A stretch of 64,000 nt of DNA from Clostridium tunisiense TJ (GTDB lineage: Bacteria; Bacillota; Clostridia; Clostridiales; Clostridiaceae). Below, piece by piece: positions 35,131-44,934 of the stretch. Position 1 is the stretch's first letter. Every line of letters begins with the position of its first letter. The notes under the pieces are model-generated. The model was not told where the DNA came from. It made no database searches and saw only the letters and a program-made list of their open reading frames with translations. Position numbers and translations under genes: made by a program. Location: positions 1-64,000 of the forward strand of contig NZ_AMQH01000002.1 in the NCBI RefSeq assembly GCF_000300195.1, given 5' to 3'.

Positions 35131-35538
35131 TCAGCGAGAAATAAAGTCTTCCGTGTCACTTGTATTTTTACTTCCCCTAATTTCAATCACCACTCTATGT
35201 GGCAGACAAACAATCCGCTCTCCAGGTCTATTTACCAATCCAGGTAATACACAGACTTTATCTGGACAATCTGCATCCACTACCCCAATCTTACTTCCTT
35301 CAACTTTAATCTTGTTAACTCCTTCATGAGTAGTTATATTGAATTCTTCTGTGGTAGTATGGTTATCTAATCTAATCCTTCTCTGTTCCTTACCATCAAC
35401 TGAAATTATTGCATAAATCTCACCATTACTTGAGCCTTCTCCATATATGAAAATCAAGTATGGTATAAATGAAATTACTACTAATAATACGATAATTATT
35501 ACATCCCATTTTTTCACAATTTTCATCTTATCATCCAT
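35131..35538 (-). CDS. NusG domain II membrane protein
   Basis: The protein is about 135 residues: one N-terminal membrane helix (VIIIVLLVVISFIPYLIFIY) and an extracytoplasmic NusG-II fold with CPDKVCVLPGLVNRPGERIVCLPHRVVIEI. The Cys-x4-Cys plus later Cys pattern is usual for this family. Function is not established; members accompany Gx transporters and FMN-binding proteins. The start is uncertain: ATG 35538 and ATG 35526 are both possible, and an upstream GTG at 35634 would add a second hydrophobic segment but has no ribosome site. The Gx-transporter gene follows after nine bases. Confidence 0.8.
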   Translation of the reverse strand: MDDKMKIVKKWDVIIIVLLVVISFIPYLIFIYGEGSSNGEIYAIISVDGKEQRRIRLDNHTTTEEFNITTHEGVNKIKVEGSKIGVVDADCPDKVCVLPGLVNRPGERIVCLPHRVVIEIRGSKNTSDTEDFISR

Positions 35539-36000
35539 TCTAGTAACAATCTTAATAAATTTGTCTAGCCAAAATAAAGGCTTACATACATTAACTAGTA
35601 TAACATAAAATATTCTTCTAGTATTCACTTTCACTGAGGATTTTATAAAAGATTTAAAAGTATAAAGCAGTCCTCAGCTTTTTTATTTACATCTGTGAAT
35701 AAAAATCTTATAATGTTACTCATAAGATTTTTACTGACTTTATTATTAATCAATCTCATTTATTTAAACAGTTCTAAAAGGGAATTATAAGGTCAACCTA
35801 ACCTTCTTTGTTGCTAAAGAATTTATTGTTTTTCCATGGAAGTTTTCACAGTAGAAAATCATTAAGTTCTCGCAAGGCTAAGGTACTTCACTTTTTAGGC
35901 TATGGTTAAAGTCTTATAATTTATTTTAAAAATTAGTGTAAACTATAAATTAATACTATAGCTTAGCATCTGCTAAAATTTTATATTATTGGAGGATGAA
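35539..36000. other. Divergent intergenic region
   Basis: It separates the NusG-II gene (minus) from apbE (plus). It contains a perfect hairpin, AAAAATCTTAT..ATAAGATTTTT, at 35701-35732 (10-nt loop), which looks like a bidirectional terminator although no gene ends there. The rest is AT-rich. Confidence 0.45.
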
Positions 36001-37047
36001 ATGAAATCTTTTAAATCTTTCCTTATATTTATATTGTGTTTTATTACAACTTTATCTTTGTCTGGTTGTAAATCTAATAATTCAACAAGCAAGGGGCAAC
36101 CTTTAACTAAAACTGAAGTTATTATAGGTACTGCTTGTACTATAAGTTTGTATGACAATAAGGATCCAAAAATCTTAGATGAAGCTTTTACAAGATTAAA
36201 GGAATTAGAGGATATCTTAAGCATTAACAAACTTGGCACTGAACTTGACAAGGTAAATGAAATGGCTGGAAAAGCCCCTGTAGAAGTTAGTGATGATACT
36301 TTTTTAGTAGTTTCTCAAGGCTTAAAATACTCAAAACTTTCTGATGGTGCTCTTGATATTACCATTGGTCCACTTGTTAAGCTTTGGGGCATTGGCACAG
36401 ATGCTGCAAAGCTTCCTACTGAAGAAGAAATAGCAGAAAAAAAATCCTTAATTAATTATAAGGATTTAGTTTTGGATGAAAATAATAAATCAATTTTCTT
36501 AAAAAAAGAAAACATGATAATAGATTTAGGTGCCATAGCAAAAGGATATGCTGCTGACGAAGTTGCTAGCCTTTTAACTAAAAACAACGTGAAAAGTGCA
36601 ATAATCGATTTGGGTGGAAATATTTTTGCAGTAGGTTCAAAAATTGATGGCTCCAACTGGAAAATTGGTGTTCAAGATCCTGAGGATGCAAGAGGCTCAA
36701 GCATTGGTTATATTGAGGTCACTAATAAGTCTATTGTAACTTCTGGTATTTATGAAAGATTTTTCGAATCAAACGGAAAAAAATATCATCACATATTAAA
36801 TCCTAAGACTGGATACCCCTATGAAAGTGAAATACTTGGAGTATCCATACTAACGGATAAATCTATTGATGGTGATTCTCTTTCAACTACTCTTTTTGCC
36901 CTAGGAATTGACAAAGGCTTAGAATTTATTAATGCTCAACCTGGTGCAGAAGCTATATTTGTTTCAAAAGATCATAAACTATATTTAACTGAAGGTCTTA
37001 AGAATAATTTTCATTTAACCTCCTCAAAATATGAAATAATTAAATAA
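36001..37047 (+). CDS. apbE: FAD:protein FMN transferase lipoprotein
   Basis: The 348-residue protein has a signal peptide and a lipobox (LSLSGC, Cys23), so it is tethered outside the membrane. The ApbE fold shows VIIGTACTISLYD, DGALDITIGPLVKLWGIG, IDLGAIAKGYAADEV, IDLGGNIFAVG and HHILNPKTGYP. It attaches FMN from FAD to Ser/Thr of target proteins such as Rnf/Nqr subunits or surface flavoproteins. No flavoprotein substrate is encoded beside it. The start follows GGAGG. It is divergent from the NusG-II/Gx pair, suggesting a shared role in membrane electron transfer. Confidence 0.92.
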   Translation: MKSFKSFLIFILCFITTLSLSGCKSNNSTSKGQPLTKTEVIIGTACTISLYDNKDPKILDEAFTRLKELEDILSINKLGTELDKVNEMAGKAPVEVSDDTFLVVSQGLKYSKLSDGALDITIGPLVKLWGIGTDAAKLPTEEEIAEKKSLINYKDLVLDENNKSIFLKKENMIIDLGAIAKGYAADEVASLLTKNNVKSAIIDLGGNIFAVGSKIDGSNWKIGVQDPEDARGSSIGYIEVTNKSIVTSGIYERFFESNGKKYHHILNPKTGYPYESEILGVSILTDKSIDGDSLSTTLFALGIDKGLEFINAQPGAEAIFVSKDHKLYLTEGLKNNFHLTSSKYEIIK

Positions 37048-37108
37048 AGTATCTTTTTTTTATATACCTTTAAGCTGATATTTATTTATCTTGCACAAAG
37101 GTTAAGAA

Positions 37109-37156
37109 AGCCAAGATGGACTTATAAGTTATCTTACCTATAAGTCCATCTTGGCT
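37109..37156. terminator. Bidirectional terminator
   Basis: An 18-bp perfect stem starting AGCCAAGATGGACTTATA with a 12-nt loop, between the convergent apbE and the 799-residue gene. Confidence 0.92.
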
Positions 37157-37172
37157 CCCTTATTTAATATCT

Positions 37173-39572
37173 TTAATCACCTTTTACTCTATAACATTTG
37201 CCATTGCTATAGACTATGTTATAGGACAACTGAGCTTCATATTTATTCACTTCTGCCTTTATAAATCCCAATAAAGTATCCATCTCTTCATTACGTTTTT
37301 TCAAATCTTCATAATAAAGTTTAACTTTATCATAGTTCTTTTCTATAATTTCTATATCTTGAGTAGTATACTTTAATATTTCTCCAAATAAACTATGAAC
37401 TTCCCTCTGAAGTGTTGAGCATAAATCCTCTAGCCCCTTAAATATGTTTCCTACTAGCTTATTAGTTATATCTAACTTTACCTCAATAATTGTGGTTTTA
37501 ATCCTACTTCTTAAAATTTGTATCTTATCCTCAGGCTTTTTAAATAAACCTTTTGCAGAATGAGCAAAGTTTTGTACTAAACTTTCTTGAGGAAAAATAT
37601 TTATGTCATAGTTTACTCCCTTTGAGAAGTCACTATAATGGTTCTTAAAACTTTCTAAAACCTCTTCAGGAGTTTTAATTTCTATTGGTAAAATCTCTTT
37701 AGTGAATTCCTCATAAACAGCAGCTACAGTTTTTCTGTTTTCTTCAATGTTTTTTATTATGCTCATATGCTCTAAGTAAATATTTTTATACTTAGCTAAG
37801 TAAACATTGAATTGTTCCCATAGTAAACTATTTAGGTTCTCATCGCACCATTTTATTATAATTTCCTTAAATTTTTCTTCTGAAAGACTTTTTACAGTTT
37901 TTATATCCTCAAATTCATCGATTTCATTTAAGTTTTTTTCCAACAAATCTGGTATAGCTATGTTCATTTTATTATGGCTATACTCCTTTAAAAACTCTAA
38001 ATCATTTTTGATTTTATCTTCAAACTCTTTTAGATCAGTGTTAATCCCTGTTTCAATGGTTTTATTTTCATAAATTCCTTCTTCCATAACCTTAAGCTTG
38101 TTACTTACTATTTCATCTTCCCTAGTAATATTTTCTTCAATATTACAGATTTCCTTAAATAATGAATCCTTAAAGTTATAAAAATTGAGTTTCAAATCAC
38201 TTTCATTTTTCACATCTGAGGCTTTAGTATTAATTTCTAATAAGGGACACTCTTTAGCTTCACCATATTGCTTAATTGAGTAATCTAACTTTTCCCATAG
38301 ATACACCCATGGCTTTTCCCCTAAATCTTCTCTTTCCAAGTTCAAGTTCTCGATACATGTTTTTTTGTACTGTCCTATAACTGTTTCGATATATTTTTTT
38401 TCCTTATTATTTTCTCCTGAAATGAAATTTAATTTTGTAATGCTCTCAAAAGCATCTTCATAGTTTTTATTCTTCATAGCTGCATTTAATAATAAAAATG
38501 TAAAATTAAACTCATATGATCTTAATTCCTTATTTTCATACTTATTAAGTTTAATATGATTAAATACTTTATTTATAATATTAATACAGTGAGGAAAGTA
38601 GGAGAAATCTGTAGTTTTGTAATTCACTTTATTTAATGCACTATTTAAATATCTTACATACTGATTTAATGCAGTGTCCCAAGAGTCTATAGTTTCGTAA
38701 AGTTTTACTGCAATACTTCCCCAAGAGCTAAGTTTTAAGTTCCAAAGAAGTAAATCTAGAAAGTTAATGACCTTTTCTAAACATTGAATATTAAAGTTTT
38801 CGTGTTTTTCACATAAACTTTCAACTAGATCAATCCATTTATCCTCTTCAGTTCTTTTATATTCATTAATTGCAATGTCTAATGCATTATAATAGCTCTT
38901 TGACTCTCTTAAAAACTCTACTGCATCTATATTTACATTTTCATACTCTGGATAGACTTTGATAATGCTTCTTGCGGCTTCATAAGCTCTATCTACAATT
39001 TCAAGTTTCTTGGATCTTATGTATATTGAATAGTTCTTTTGAAGGTAAAGAAGTTCTCCTTCACTTATAATCCCATCATATTCTTCAATTGAAGCTGTAT
39101 CTTCCTTCATGTCTGCTAAATTCTTTTTAGCCCACATCATAAGTTCAAAGAAGCTTACATCCTCTTTTTCTATCATTAGTGTATGAGCATATCTATTTCC
39201 TGACTTTAAGGTTTCTTCTAGAATCTCAATTACCTTAACAAAATACTCTTTAGCTAACTCTATTTGATTTTCATGAAAATATATTTCTCCTAAAGAGTAG
39301 TAGGCTACTACTAAATTTCTAAAATCAGTATATTCCATTTTTATTAAAGCCTTATAATCTTCTTTTTCTATAATTTTCTTTAGATAACCGTCTATTTCCC
39401 CTTCTTCCATATCCTCATTATATAAATACTTTAAACTCCATTTATAATATTTTTTTAAAGCTAATGCTGGCTCACAACTTATCTTCTTATCACCAATATT
39501 AAGATATAGTTGAAACTTGTCCATATTTTTTGCACATTTAGTTAAAAAGTTAATCTGCTGAGTTAATATCAA
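37173..39572 (-). CDS. Large helical protein with TPR-like repeats, function unknown
   Basis: The 799-residue protein has no signal peptide or membrane segment and is strongly charged. The first 450 residues contain helical repeats resembling TPRs (for example VAYYSLGEIYFHENQIELAKEYF near 88-110). The second half is glutamate/lysine-rich and predicted coiled coil, with stretches like KNYDKVKLYYEDLKKRNEE. I see no ATPase, GTPase or nuclease motif. It may be a scaffold or a stress-related protein related to dynamin-associated helical proteins, but that is a guess. The TTG start follows AAGGAGGAG. It is monocistronic, flanked by terminators. Confidence 0.75.
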   Translation of the reverse strand: MILTQQINFLTKCAKNMDKFQLYLNIGDKKISCEPALALKKYYKWSLKYLYNEDMEEGEIDGYLKKIIEKEDYKALIKMEYTDFRNLVVAYYSLGEIYFHENQIELAKEYFVKVIEILEETLKSGNRYAHTLMIEKEDVSFFELMMWAKKNLADMKEDTASIEEYDGIISEGELLYLQKNYSIYIRSKKLEIVDRAYEAARSIIKVYPEYENVNIDAVEFLRESKSYYNALDIAINEYKRTEEDKWIDLVESLCEKHENFNIQCLEKVINFLDLLLWNLKLSSWGSIAVKLYETIDSWDTALNQYVRYLNSALNKVNYKTTDFSYFPHCINIINKVFNHIKLNKYENKELRSYEFNFTFLLLNAAMKNKNYEDAFESITKLNFISGENNKEKKYIETVIGQYKKTCIENLNLEREDLGEKPWVYLWEKLDYSIKQYGEAKECPLLEINTKASDVKNESDLKLNFYNFKDSLFKEICNIEENITREDEIVSNKLKVMEEGIYENKTIETGINTDLKEFEDKIKNDLEFLKEYSHNKMNIAIPDLLEKNLNEIDEFEDIKTVKSLSEEKFKEIIIKWCDENLNSLLWEQFNVYLAKYKNIYLEHMSIIKNIEENRKTVAAVYEEFTKEILPIEIKTPEEVLESFKNHYSDFSKGVNYDINIFPQESLVQNFAHSAKGLFKKPEDKIQILRSRIKTTIIEVKLDITNKLVGNIFKGLEDLCSTLQREVHSLFGEILKYTTQDIEIIEKNYDKVKLYYEDLKKRNEEMDTLLGFIKAEVNKYEAQLSYNIVYSNGKCYRVKGD

Positions 39573-39824
39573 AACTACTCCTCCTTATATTTAAAATAAC
39601 ATTTTATATTATCTAGCCTGCCAAATTTATAAAAAAATATATTCTCTATCTTTAACTATAAACTTATTTTATACTAAACTAAATACTTTCAACTTTAAAG
39701 CTTTCAATTAATTTTACACTAAAAATAATTGTTAAAACAGATTGATATCCATTTATATTTAATATTTATAACAATTTTATCATAATACTGTATTAGTATA
39801 AAACAAATTATGCTTACCATAAAC

Positions 39825-39856
39825 AAAAGAAGGCTACATAAAGTAGACCTTCTTTT
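39825..39856 (-). terminator. Intrinsic terminator of the subtilase gene
   Basis: AAAAGAAGGCTAC pairs with GTAGACCTTCTTTT (one bulge). T-rich on the minus strand, seven bases past the stop. Confidence 0.88.
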
Positions 39857-39862
39857 AGAATG

Positions 39863-42800
39863 CTATTTTTGTTTACGTCTAAATAATGTGAATATTGCTC
39901 CCCCAATAACTGATAAAATTGTTCCTACAGCAATTGTATTTGTAGCTCCCATTGCTGCTCCAGCTTGTGGAATACCTGCAGTCACAGTGCCATTTGAAGT
40001 ACCGCCAGTAGTTGTTGACGTATTTCCTCCTGAAGTTGTGCCTCCATTATTCGCTCCACCTGGGTTATCCGCTGCCTTTTCTTTGATTTCAAATTTAACA
40101 ACTTTCTCAGATTTATTTCCCACTGCATCAGTTGCACTTACTTGAAGTTCATACTTTCCTGATTTTTTAATTTCAGTTCCCTTTGCATAACTTTCCCCAT
40201 TAAGTTTAAGCTCTACAACAGCTTTTGAGTCATCTACAGTAATTTCTGGAGTTACTGAATTCTCATATACTTTTCCATCTTCAACCCCTGAGATAGTAAT
40301 TGCTGGTGCAACATTATCTATCTCAACTTTTAAATTTTTAACAGTCTCATGTCCATATAAATCAACAGCCTTAACCTGTACAATATCGCCTTCTTTAACA
40401 TCCAATTCCTTCTCAAATGTTCTTTCATTGTATTCAATTCCTGCAACACTATTACTTACGTTTATTAAGGCATCTCCATTTACATAAAACTTATATCCAA
40501 AGGTATTATCAGATACTTTACCTTTTATATTTATCTTTTTCTGATTCGGTGCTATTGTCAAAGTGTTTTTATCATTGTCTACATTTGCCACATCTAAGTT
40601 TATTACTGGAGAAATTGTATCGCATTCTCCTTTTATAGCATATTCAGCTATAACCTTATCATCGAAATCTTTTATATAGACTCCTATCTGATTCATACCC
40701 TGCTTTAATTTCACTTCATGGGCAAATGATAAGTCATTCTTCAATACAACATTTTCTCCCCCGATAGTAAACTCCTTAACTGGTCTATTTAACTTTCCTT
40801 TAATTACATAAGTTTCAGCAGAATCTGAAACAAATTCACCTGTTGCAGCAGTTTCGAAGGTTACCTTAGCTGGTGGAAGATTTATCATCACTTTTTTAGA
40901 TGCAACTCCTAAGTTCTGTGCTCTATCTAAAGCACCTACAGTGATTTCTAATGCTCCACTAGTCAAATCTAAGTCATAACTATAAACACCATTTTCTACA
41001 TTTACTTTTTTCCAGTCTATTGCAACTTCCTTTCCATCAACAAATATAGTAGCTCCACCAACTTCTAGATTCGATTGTATATCCTCCATTGTCCATTGAA
41101 GTTTATAAGTGTTTCCACTTACTTTTGTTACATCTTTAATTTCAACTTTTGGAGCTGTTAAATCGATTTTCACTGGAACTATAAAGCTTTGTGGTTTTGC
41201 ATTAGGTAAATCCACTGATGATCTTATATCTATTGTATATTGACCCTCTGGTAGTATTTCATTCTTTCCAGTAGATTTATTATATATACTTCCATCCCAA
41301 GCAAGATCCATTAAAGTTGTTCTAATTGGATTTTTCGCATATTCTCTTTTTCTTATATTTGACTGCTTAGCAACTTCTCCAAGTTCCTTACCATCCTTAT
41401 CAAGAACTACTACCACTGTATTCTTAGCATTTCTTAAGTGATATAATGATGGTATTATTACATCTCCTTGTTTGTCTCCATTTGGTGAAATTGCAATTGT
41501 ATTCTTATCAATTTTTGGTTCATTATACTTGCCAGTTGCTCCATCATATCCAAGATAAGAATTGTAAACCTTATCTCCTTCAGTAACTTGAGTAACTACA
41601 GTAGACTTTAAAGATCTTTTATCAGTATCAGTTAGATATAAATGATGATCCTTTGTACTAGCTTCCCACATAGGTATATTTAAAATTTCTTCCTTACTCC
41701 AATCTCCATAATATCCTATATAAGGCATCACTAAATCTGGAGCATCTGAAGTATTGAATTTAATGAATCCCTCTAAAAATCTTTCAGTAGAAACCCCATC
41801 TGCCACATCTAATGTTGCTTTAACCATTGCCTTTCCTTTTGCTGGTACAGTTACTTTGTTCACGTCAAATTTCACACTTGCCTGATCTATTTTTTCAACG
41901 TAGTGCATAGAGCTAATAGAATCTGACTGATCTGTTAAAACGCCTAAACTTTCTACATCATAGGTCACAGGCTTATCCCCTAGGTTTTCAAGCTCTAGTT
42001 CAAAGGTTGTTGTTTTTCCTATTTCCTTTAAAGCAGTAACAGCGTTACCATCTTTCTTGTAGGTTAATATAACATTATTTTTTATAGCATTTTCAATTTG
42101 CATCATACCAGCACCTTGTCTTCTTGGAGAGTAAGGTGTAGTTGGGTCATGTTTATCCATCTTTATCTCTGCAGTATTAATAGCTGTAAATCTAGCAAGT
42201 CTGCTTAAGTCTCTACCTTTTATACTAGGATTGTTCTTTTTAATTCCTTGAATTATCAATGCTTGTCCACCTGTAGCATGAGGTGCAGCCATTGATGTTC
42301 CGCTCATAGTTTCATACTTATTATCATTTACTGTAGAGTAAATATCTCCACCTGGTGCAGATATTTCTGGTTTGAAATCTAAGCTTGGAGTCACTCCCCA
42401 AGAAGTACTTGAATCAAAATCTCCAGCATCTGCATTAGCTTCTGAAATCACTTCTTCTTTAAAGCTCACTTTTGGATTTTGACCATTCTTTATGGCTTCT
42501 ACAATTTTCAGCCCTGAACTACGCCTTACAAAAGTTGCTGGTATATTCCTATTATCAGCAATAGTCACTGCCATGCTCATATATGCTTCCTCGTCAGCTC
42601 TGGAATTATTATAAACAATAACCCCAATAGCTCCAGCAGCTTGAGCATTAGCTATTTTATTATCAAAGCTAGTATCTCCTCTTTCAATTAAGGCAATTTT
42701 ACCTTTAACATCTTTTCCTTGGAATGCACTACCATCATTAGCTCTTCCACAATCAACAACGTCGTACTCTTTTCCATTAAGTTTTGAATAAACATCTACT

Positions 42801-44059
42801 CCAGCCTTTGTAAATCCACATTTACCTAATAAAGTATCTCCTGATTTTAAGTATACTGTATCTGCTAGTGTTATCTTGTTGTTTTCAAAGTTAGCTACTT
42901 GGAGAGTATCCTTAGCAACTCCTGGTGAACCTACTATTCCTATATCTGTCATAGAGTTAAATTTATTAGGTGCAGTTGAGTATTGAGAGTTTCCTGCAGA
43001 AACTACAACAGAAACTCCTGCATTTGTTGCTCTTTCTATAGCTATTTGTTGTGGATCTTCTGAATCCATAAAACCTGAACTAGATCCTAAACTCATATTA
43101 ATTACATCTGCACCAAGAGTTACCGAATCCTCAATTGCTGCTACTATGTCATCAGAAAATGCACTTTTACTTAACGGTCCATTAGAAAATACCTTCATAG
43201 CTAACAATTGGGCATCTGGTGCTACTCCATCAACTGCACTTCCTGTCTTTACTTCCTCATCACTTCCATTAGCAGCAGCGATTCCTGCTACATGCATTCC
43301 ATGCATACTATCAGTACTATCTTTTGCTGTATTATTTTTATCAGCATAATTATATCCAAAAGGAACTTTTTCACTCAAATAAGTACCTTTACCAAGAGTT
43401 TTTATTTTTTCTTCAACTGCGCTTTTGCTTAACTTGACTTTGTCTTTACCATCTTGGTCAAGTCTCATATCTTTGTGAGTATGATCTATTCCAGTGTCAA
43501 TTATAGATATCAACATACCTTCTCCTTGATATCCATAATCTTTCCAAACATTTTCTGCTTGAGTAAGTTCTTTAGCAGAGTTCATATCTACATAGTACTT
43601 TTTAACTTCCGTTACATTTTTTACTCCTGGTAAATTTTTAATCTTCTCTAATTCGCCTCTTCTAACCTCTATACTAAAACCATTAACTAAATTACCAAAG
43701 GAATTTTTAATGTCAGTACCAATAATCTTTTTTACTTCCCCCATAACCGGCAACTGTGCTGACTTAGCTACATTTATCTGTTGACCTGATGCCTTTGCAT
43801 TTCCTGCCACTTCTGCTGCTGCCGGAGCTTCTACTTCAACAATGACTCTTATTAACTCGCTAACATTTTCTTTTTCATCATTAACAAATATGTCTTTTGA
43901 GACAGAGTCCTTTTTCATATTCTTGTAGATAGCATTTCTTAATAAAGTTTCCCCATTTTCTTTAGCTTGTACATCTTCCACTTGGTTTCCTAGAACTATT
44001 GTTGAAACAACTATTCCAACCAGAGTTTTAGACATACTTTTTCTAAAAGTATCTTTCAT
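39863..44059 (-). CDS. Cell-surface subtilisin-like serine protease (S8, C5a-peptidase-like)
   Basis: The 1398-residue protein has a signal peptide (about 1-32), an I9-type propeptide (about 65-155) and an S8 catalytic domain with Asp188 (IIDTGIDHTHKD), His253 (HGMHVAG) and Ser588 (GTSMAAPHA). A protease-associated (PA) domain is inserted at about 395-535. Fn3/Ig-like domains follow to about 1340, with a Gly/Thr/Ser spacer. The C-terminus has IPQAG, a hydrophobic helix and RRKQK. That layout is a sortase sorting signal, but IPQAG departs from LPxTG, so either an unusual sortase or simple membrane anchoring is implied. It probably degrades extracellular proteins. The ATG follows GGGGGT. Confidence 0.92.
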   Translation of the reverse strand: MKDTFRKSMSKTLVGIVVSTIVLGNQVEDVQAKENGETLLRNAIYKNMKKDSVSKDIFVNDEKENVSELIRVIVEVEAPAAAEVAGNAKASGQQINVAKSAQLPVMGEVKKIIGTDIKNSFGNLVNGFSIEVRRGELEKIKNLPGVKNVTEVKKYYVDMNSAKELTQAENVWKDYGYQGEGMLISIIDTGIDHTHKDMRLDQDGKDKVKLSKSAVEEKIKTLGKGTYLSEKVPFGYNYADKNNTAKDSTDSMHGMHVAGIAAANGSDEEVKTGSAVDGVAPDAQLLAMKVFSNGPLSKSAFSDDIVAAIEDSVTLGADVINMSLGSSSGFMDSEDPQQIAIERATNAGVSVVVSAGNSQYSTAPNKFNSMTDIGIVGSPGVAKDTLQVANFENNKITLADTVYLKSGDTLLGKCGFTKAGVDVYSKLNGKEYDVVDCGRANDGSAFQGKDVKGKIALIERGDTSFDNKIANAQAAGAIGVIVYNNSRADEEAYMSMAVTIADNRNIPATFVRRSSGLKIVEAIKNGQNPKVSFKEEVISEANADAGDFDSSTSWGVTPSLDFKPEISAPGGDIYSTVNDNKYETMSGTSMAAPHATGGQALIIQGIKKNNPSIKGRDLSRLARFTAINTAEIKMDKHDPTTPYSPRRQGAGMMQIENAIKNNVILTYKKDGNAVTALKEIGKTTTFELELENLGDKPVTYDVESLGVLTDQSDSISSMHYVEKIDQASVKFDVNKVTVPAKGKAMVKATLDVADGVSTERFLEGFIKFNTSDAPDLVMPYIGYYGDWSKEEILNIPMWEASTKDHHLYLTDTDKRSLKSTVVTQVTEGDKVYNSYLGYDGATGKYNEPKIDKNTIAISPNGDKQGDVIIPSLYHLRNAKNTVVVVLDKDGKELGEVAKQSNIRKREYAKNPIRTTLMDLAWDGSIYNKSTGKNEILPEGQYTIDIRSSVDLPNAKPQSFIVPVKIDLTAPKVEIKDVTKVSGNTYKLQWTMEDIQSNLEVGGATIFVDGKEVAIDWKKVNVENGVYSYDLDLTSGALEITVGALDRAQNLGVASKKVMINLPPAKVTFETAATGEFVSDSAETYVIKGKLNRPVKEFTIGGENVVLKNDLSFAHEVKLKQGMNQIGVYIKDFDDKVIAEYAIKGECDTISPVINLDVANVDNDKNTLTIAPNQKKINIKGKVSDNTFGYKFYVNGDALINVSNSVAGIEYNERTFEKELDVKEGDIVQVKAVDLYGHETVKNLKVEIDNVAPAITISGVEDGKVYENSVTPEITVDDSKAVVELKLNGESYAKGTEIKKSGKYELQVSATDAVGNKSEKVVKFEIKEKAADNPGGANNGGTTSGGNTSTTTGGTSNGTVTAGIPQAGAAMGATNTIAVGTILSVIGGAIFTLFRRKQK

Positions 44060-44489
44060 ATTATTAACCCCCTATTTCTACATGTATGTAATATCCAAAA
44101 TAAGTACATTTTGTAATATTTTAAATATTTATACACTTATGTATCAATTATAATATTGAGATTTTTCCATTTCAACAAAAAAAATACACATAATTTTTAC
44201 AAAAATTTAACTATATTCTTACTTTTAAGGGTTCTTTTATTCATAATTTAAGCTTTTTTTATAATTCTTTAAATAAAATATTATTAAATTAAGAATAAAT
44301 TTAATTGATAGTTTAATCTTTATTTTTTTTATTTAATACATACCTCTATATCTATATAAGTTTATTTAATTATTATTAAATATTTCTAGAGTGAATTTTT
44401 ATTTTTTTCATAATTTAGGGGTTTACAAATTTTATTTTTGTCATATAATATAAATATAAATCAGAGTAATTAACTAAGAATTAAATGCA
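44060..44489. other. Non-coding interval upstream of the T-box
   Basis: Very AT-rich, with the subtilase promoter on the minus strand and the cys operon promoter on the plus strand. A likely plus-strand -10 near 44444-44450 (CATATAATATAAAT) sits just before the T-box. No gene is seen. Confidence 0.4.
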
Positions 44490-44745
44490 TTGAAAAAGGA
44501 AAGTAACATAGATATAGGTTCCAGAGAGGAAACGATGGTGTGAAGTTTCTACTGATAATTTATGTGAAGTGCCCTTTGGAGCAGAAGTCTGAAAGTTTTT
44601 AGTAAGACTATCCAGGTTCGCCTGTTATAGCGATAAGGTATTTTTGTACCTGAATGAGGTGAGATATTTTATATCTAATTAGGGTGGAACCGCGAAGGCA
44701 TACAAAGCTTCGTCTCTATATATTATAGAGACGAGGCTTTTTTTA
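44490..44745 (+). ncRNA. T-box leader of the cysK-cysE operon
   Basis: The T-box motif AGGGTGGAACCGCG is at about 44682-44695. A terminator (CTTCGTCTCTATA/TATAGAGACGAGG with a T-run to 44745) and upstream stem-I features precede cysK by 190 bases. A TGC triplet at 44570-44572 (GAAGTGCCC) is a plausible cysteine specifier, fitting the downstream cysteine-synthesis genes. Low charged tRNA-Cys would permit readthrough. Confidence 0.95.
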
Positions 44746-44934
44746 TTGATTATTCTGGTTATACTAACTTCACTATGTATGAGGATTTAAGCGCTTAAAT
44801 TTCCAGGAATACTTTACCATTGTTAGTATTGTTTCAATTATGTTTTTAGTCCATTTTGTAAGTTTGTATATTTTATTGATTATGATGTATTTGTGTTATA
44901 GAAAATATGAAATTAAACCTAAGGAGGAAATCAA

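Noticed and set aside
35701-35732. Evidence for a missing gene ending at 35700
   Set aside because: The hairpin looks like a terminator, but no reading frame with a plausible start lies on either side within the divergent promoter region.
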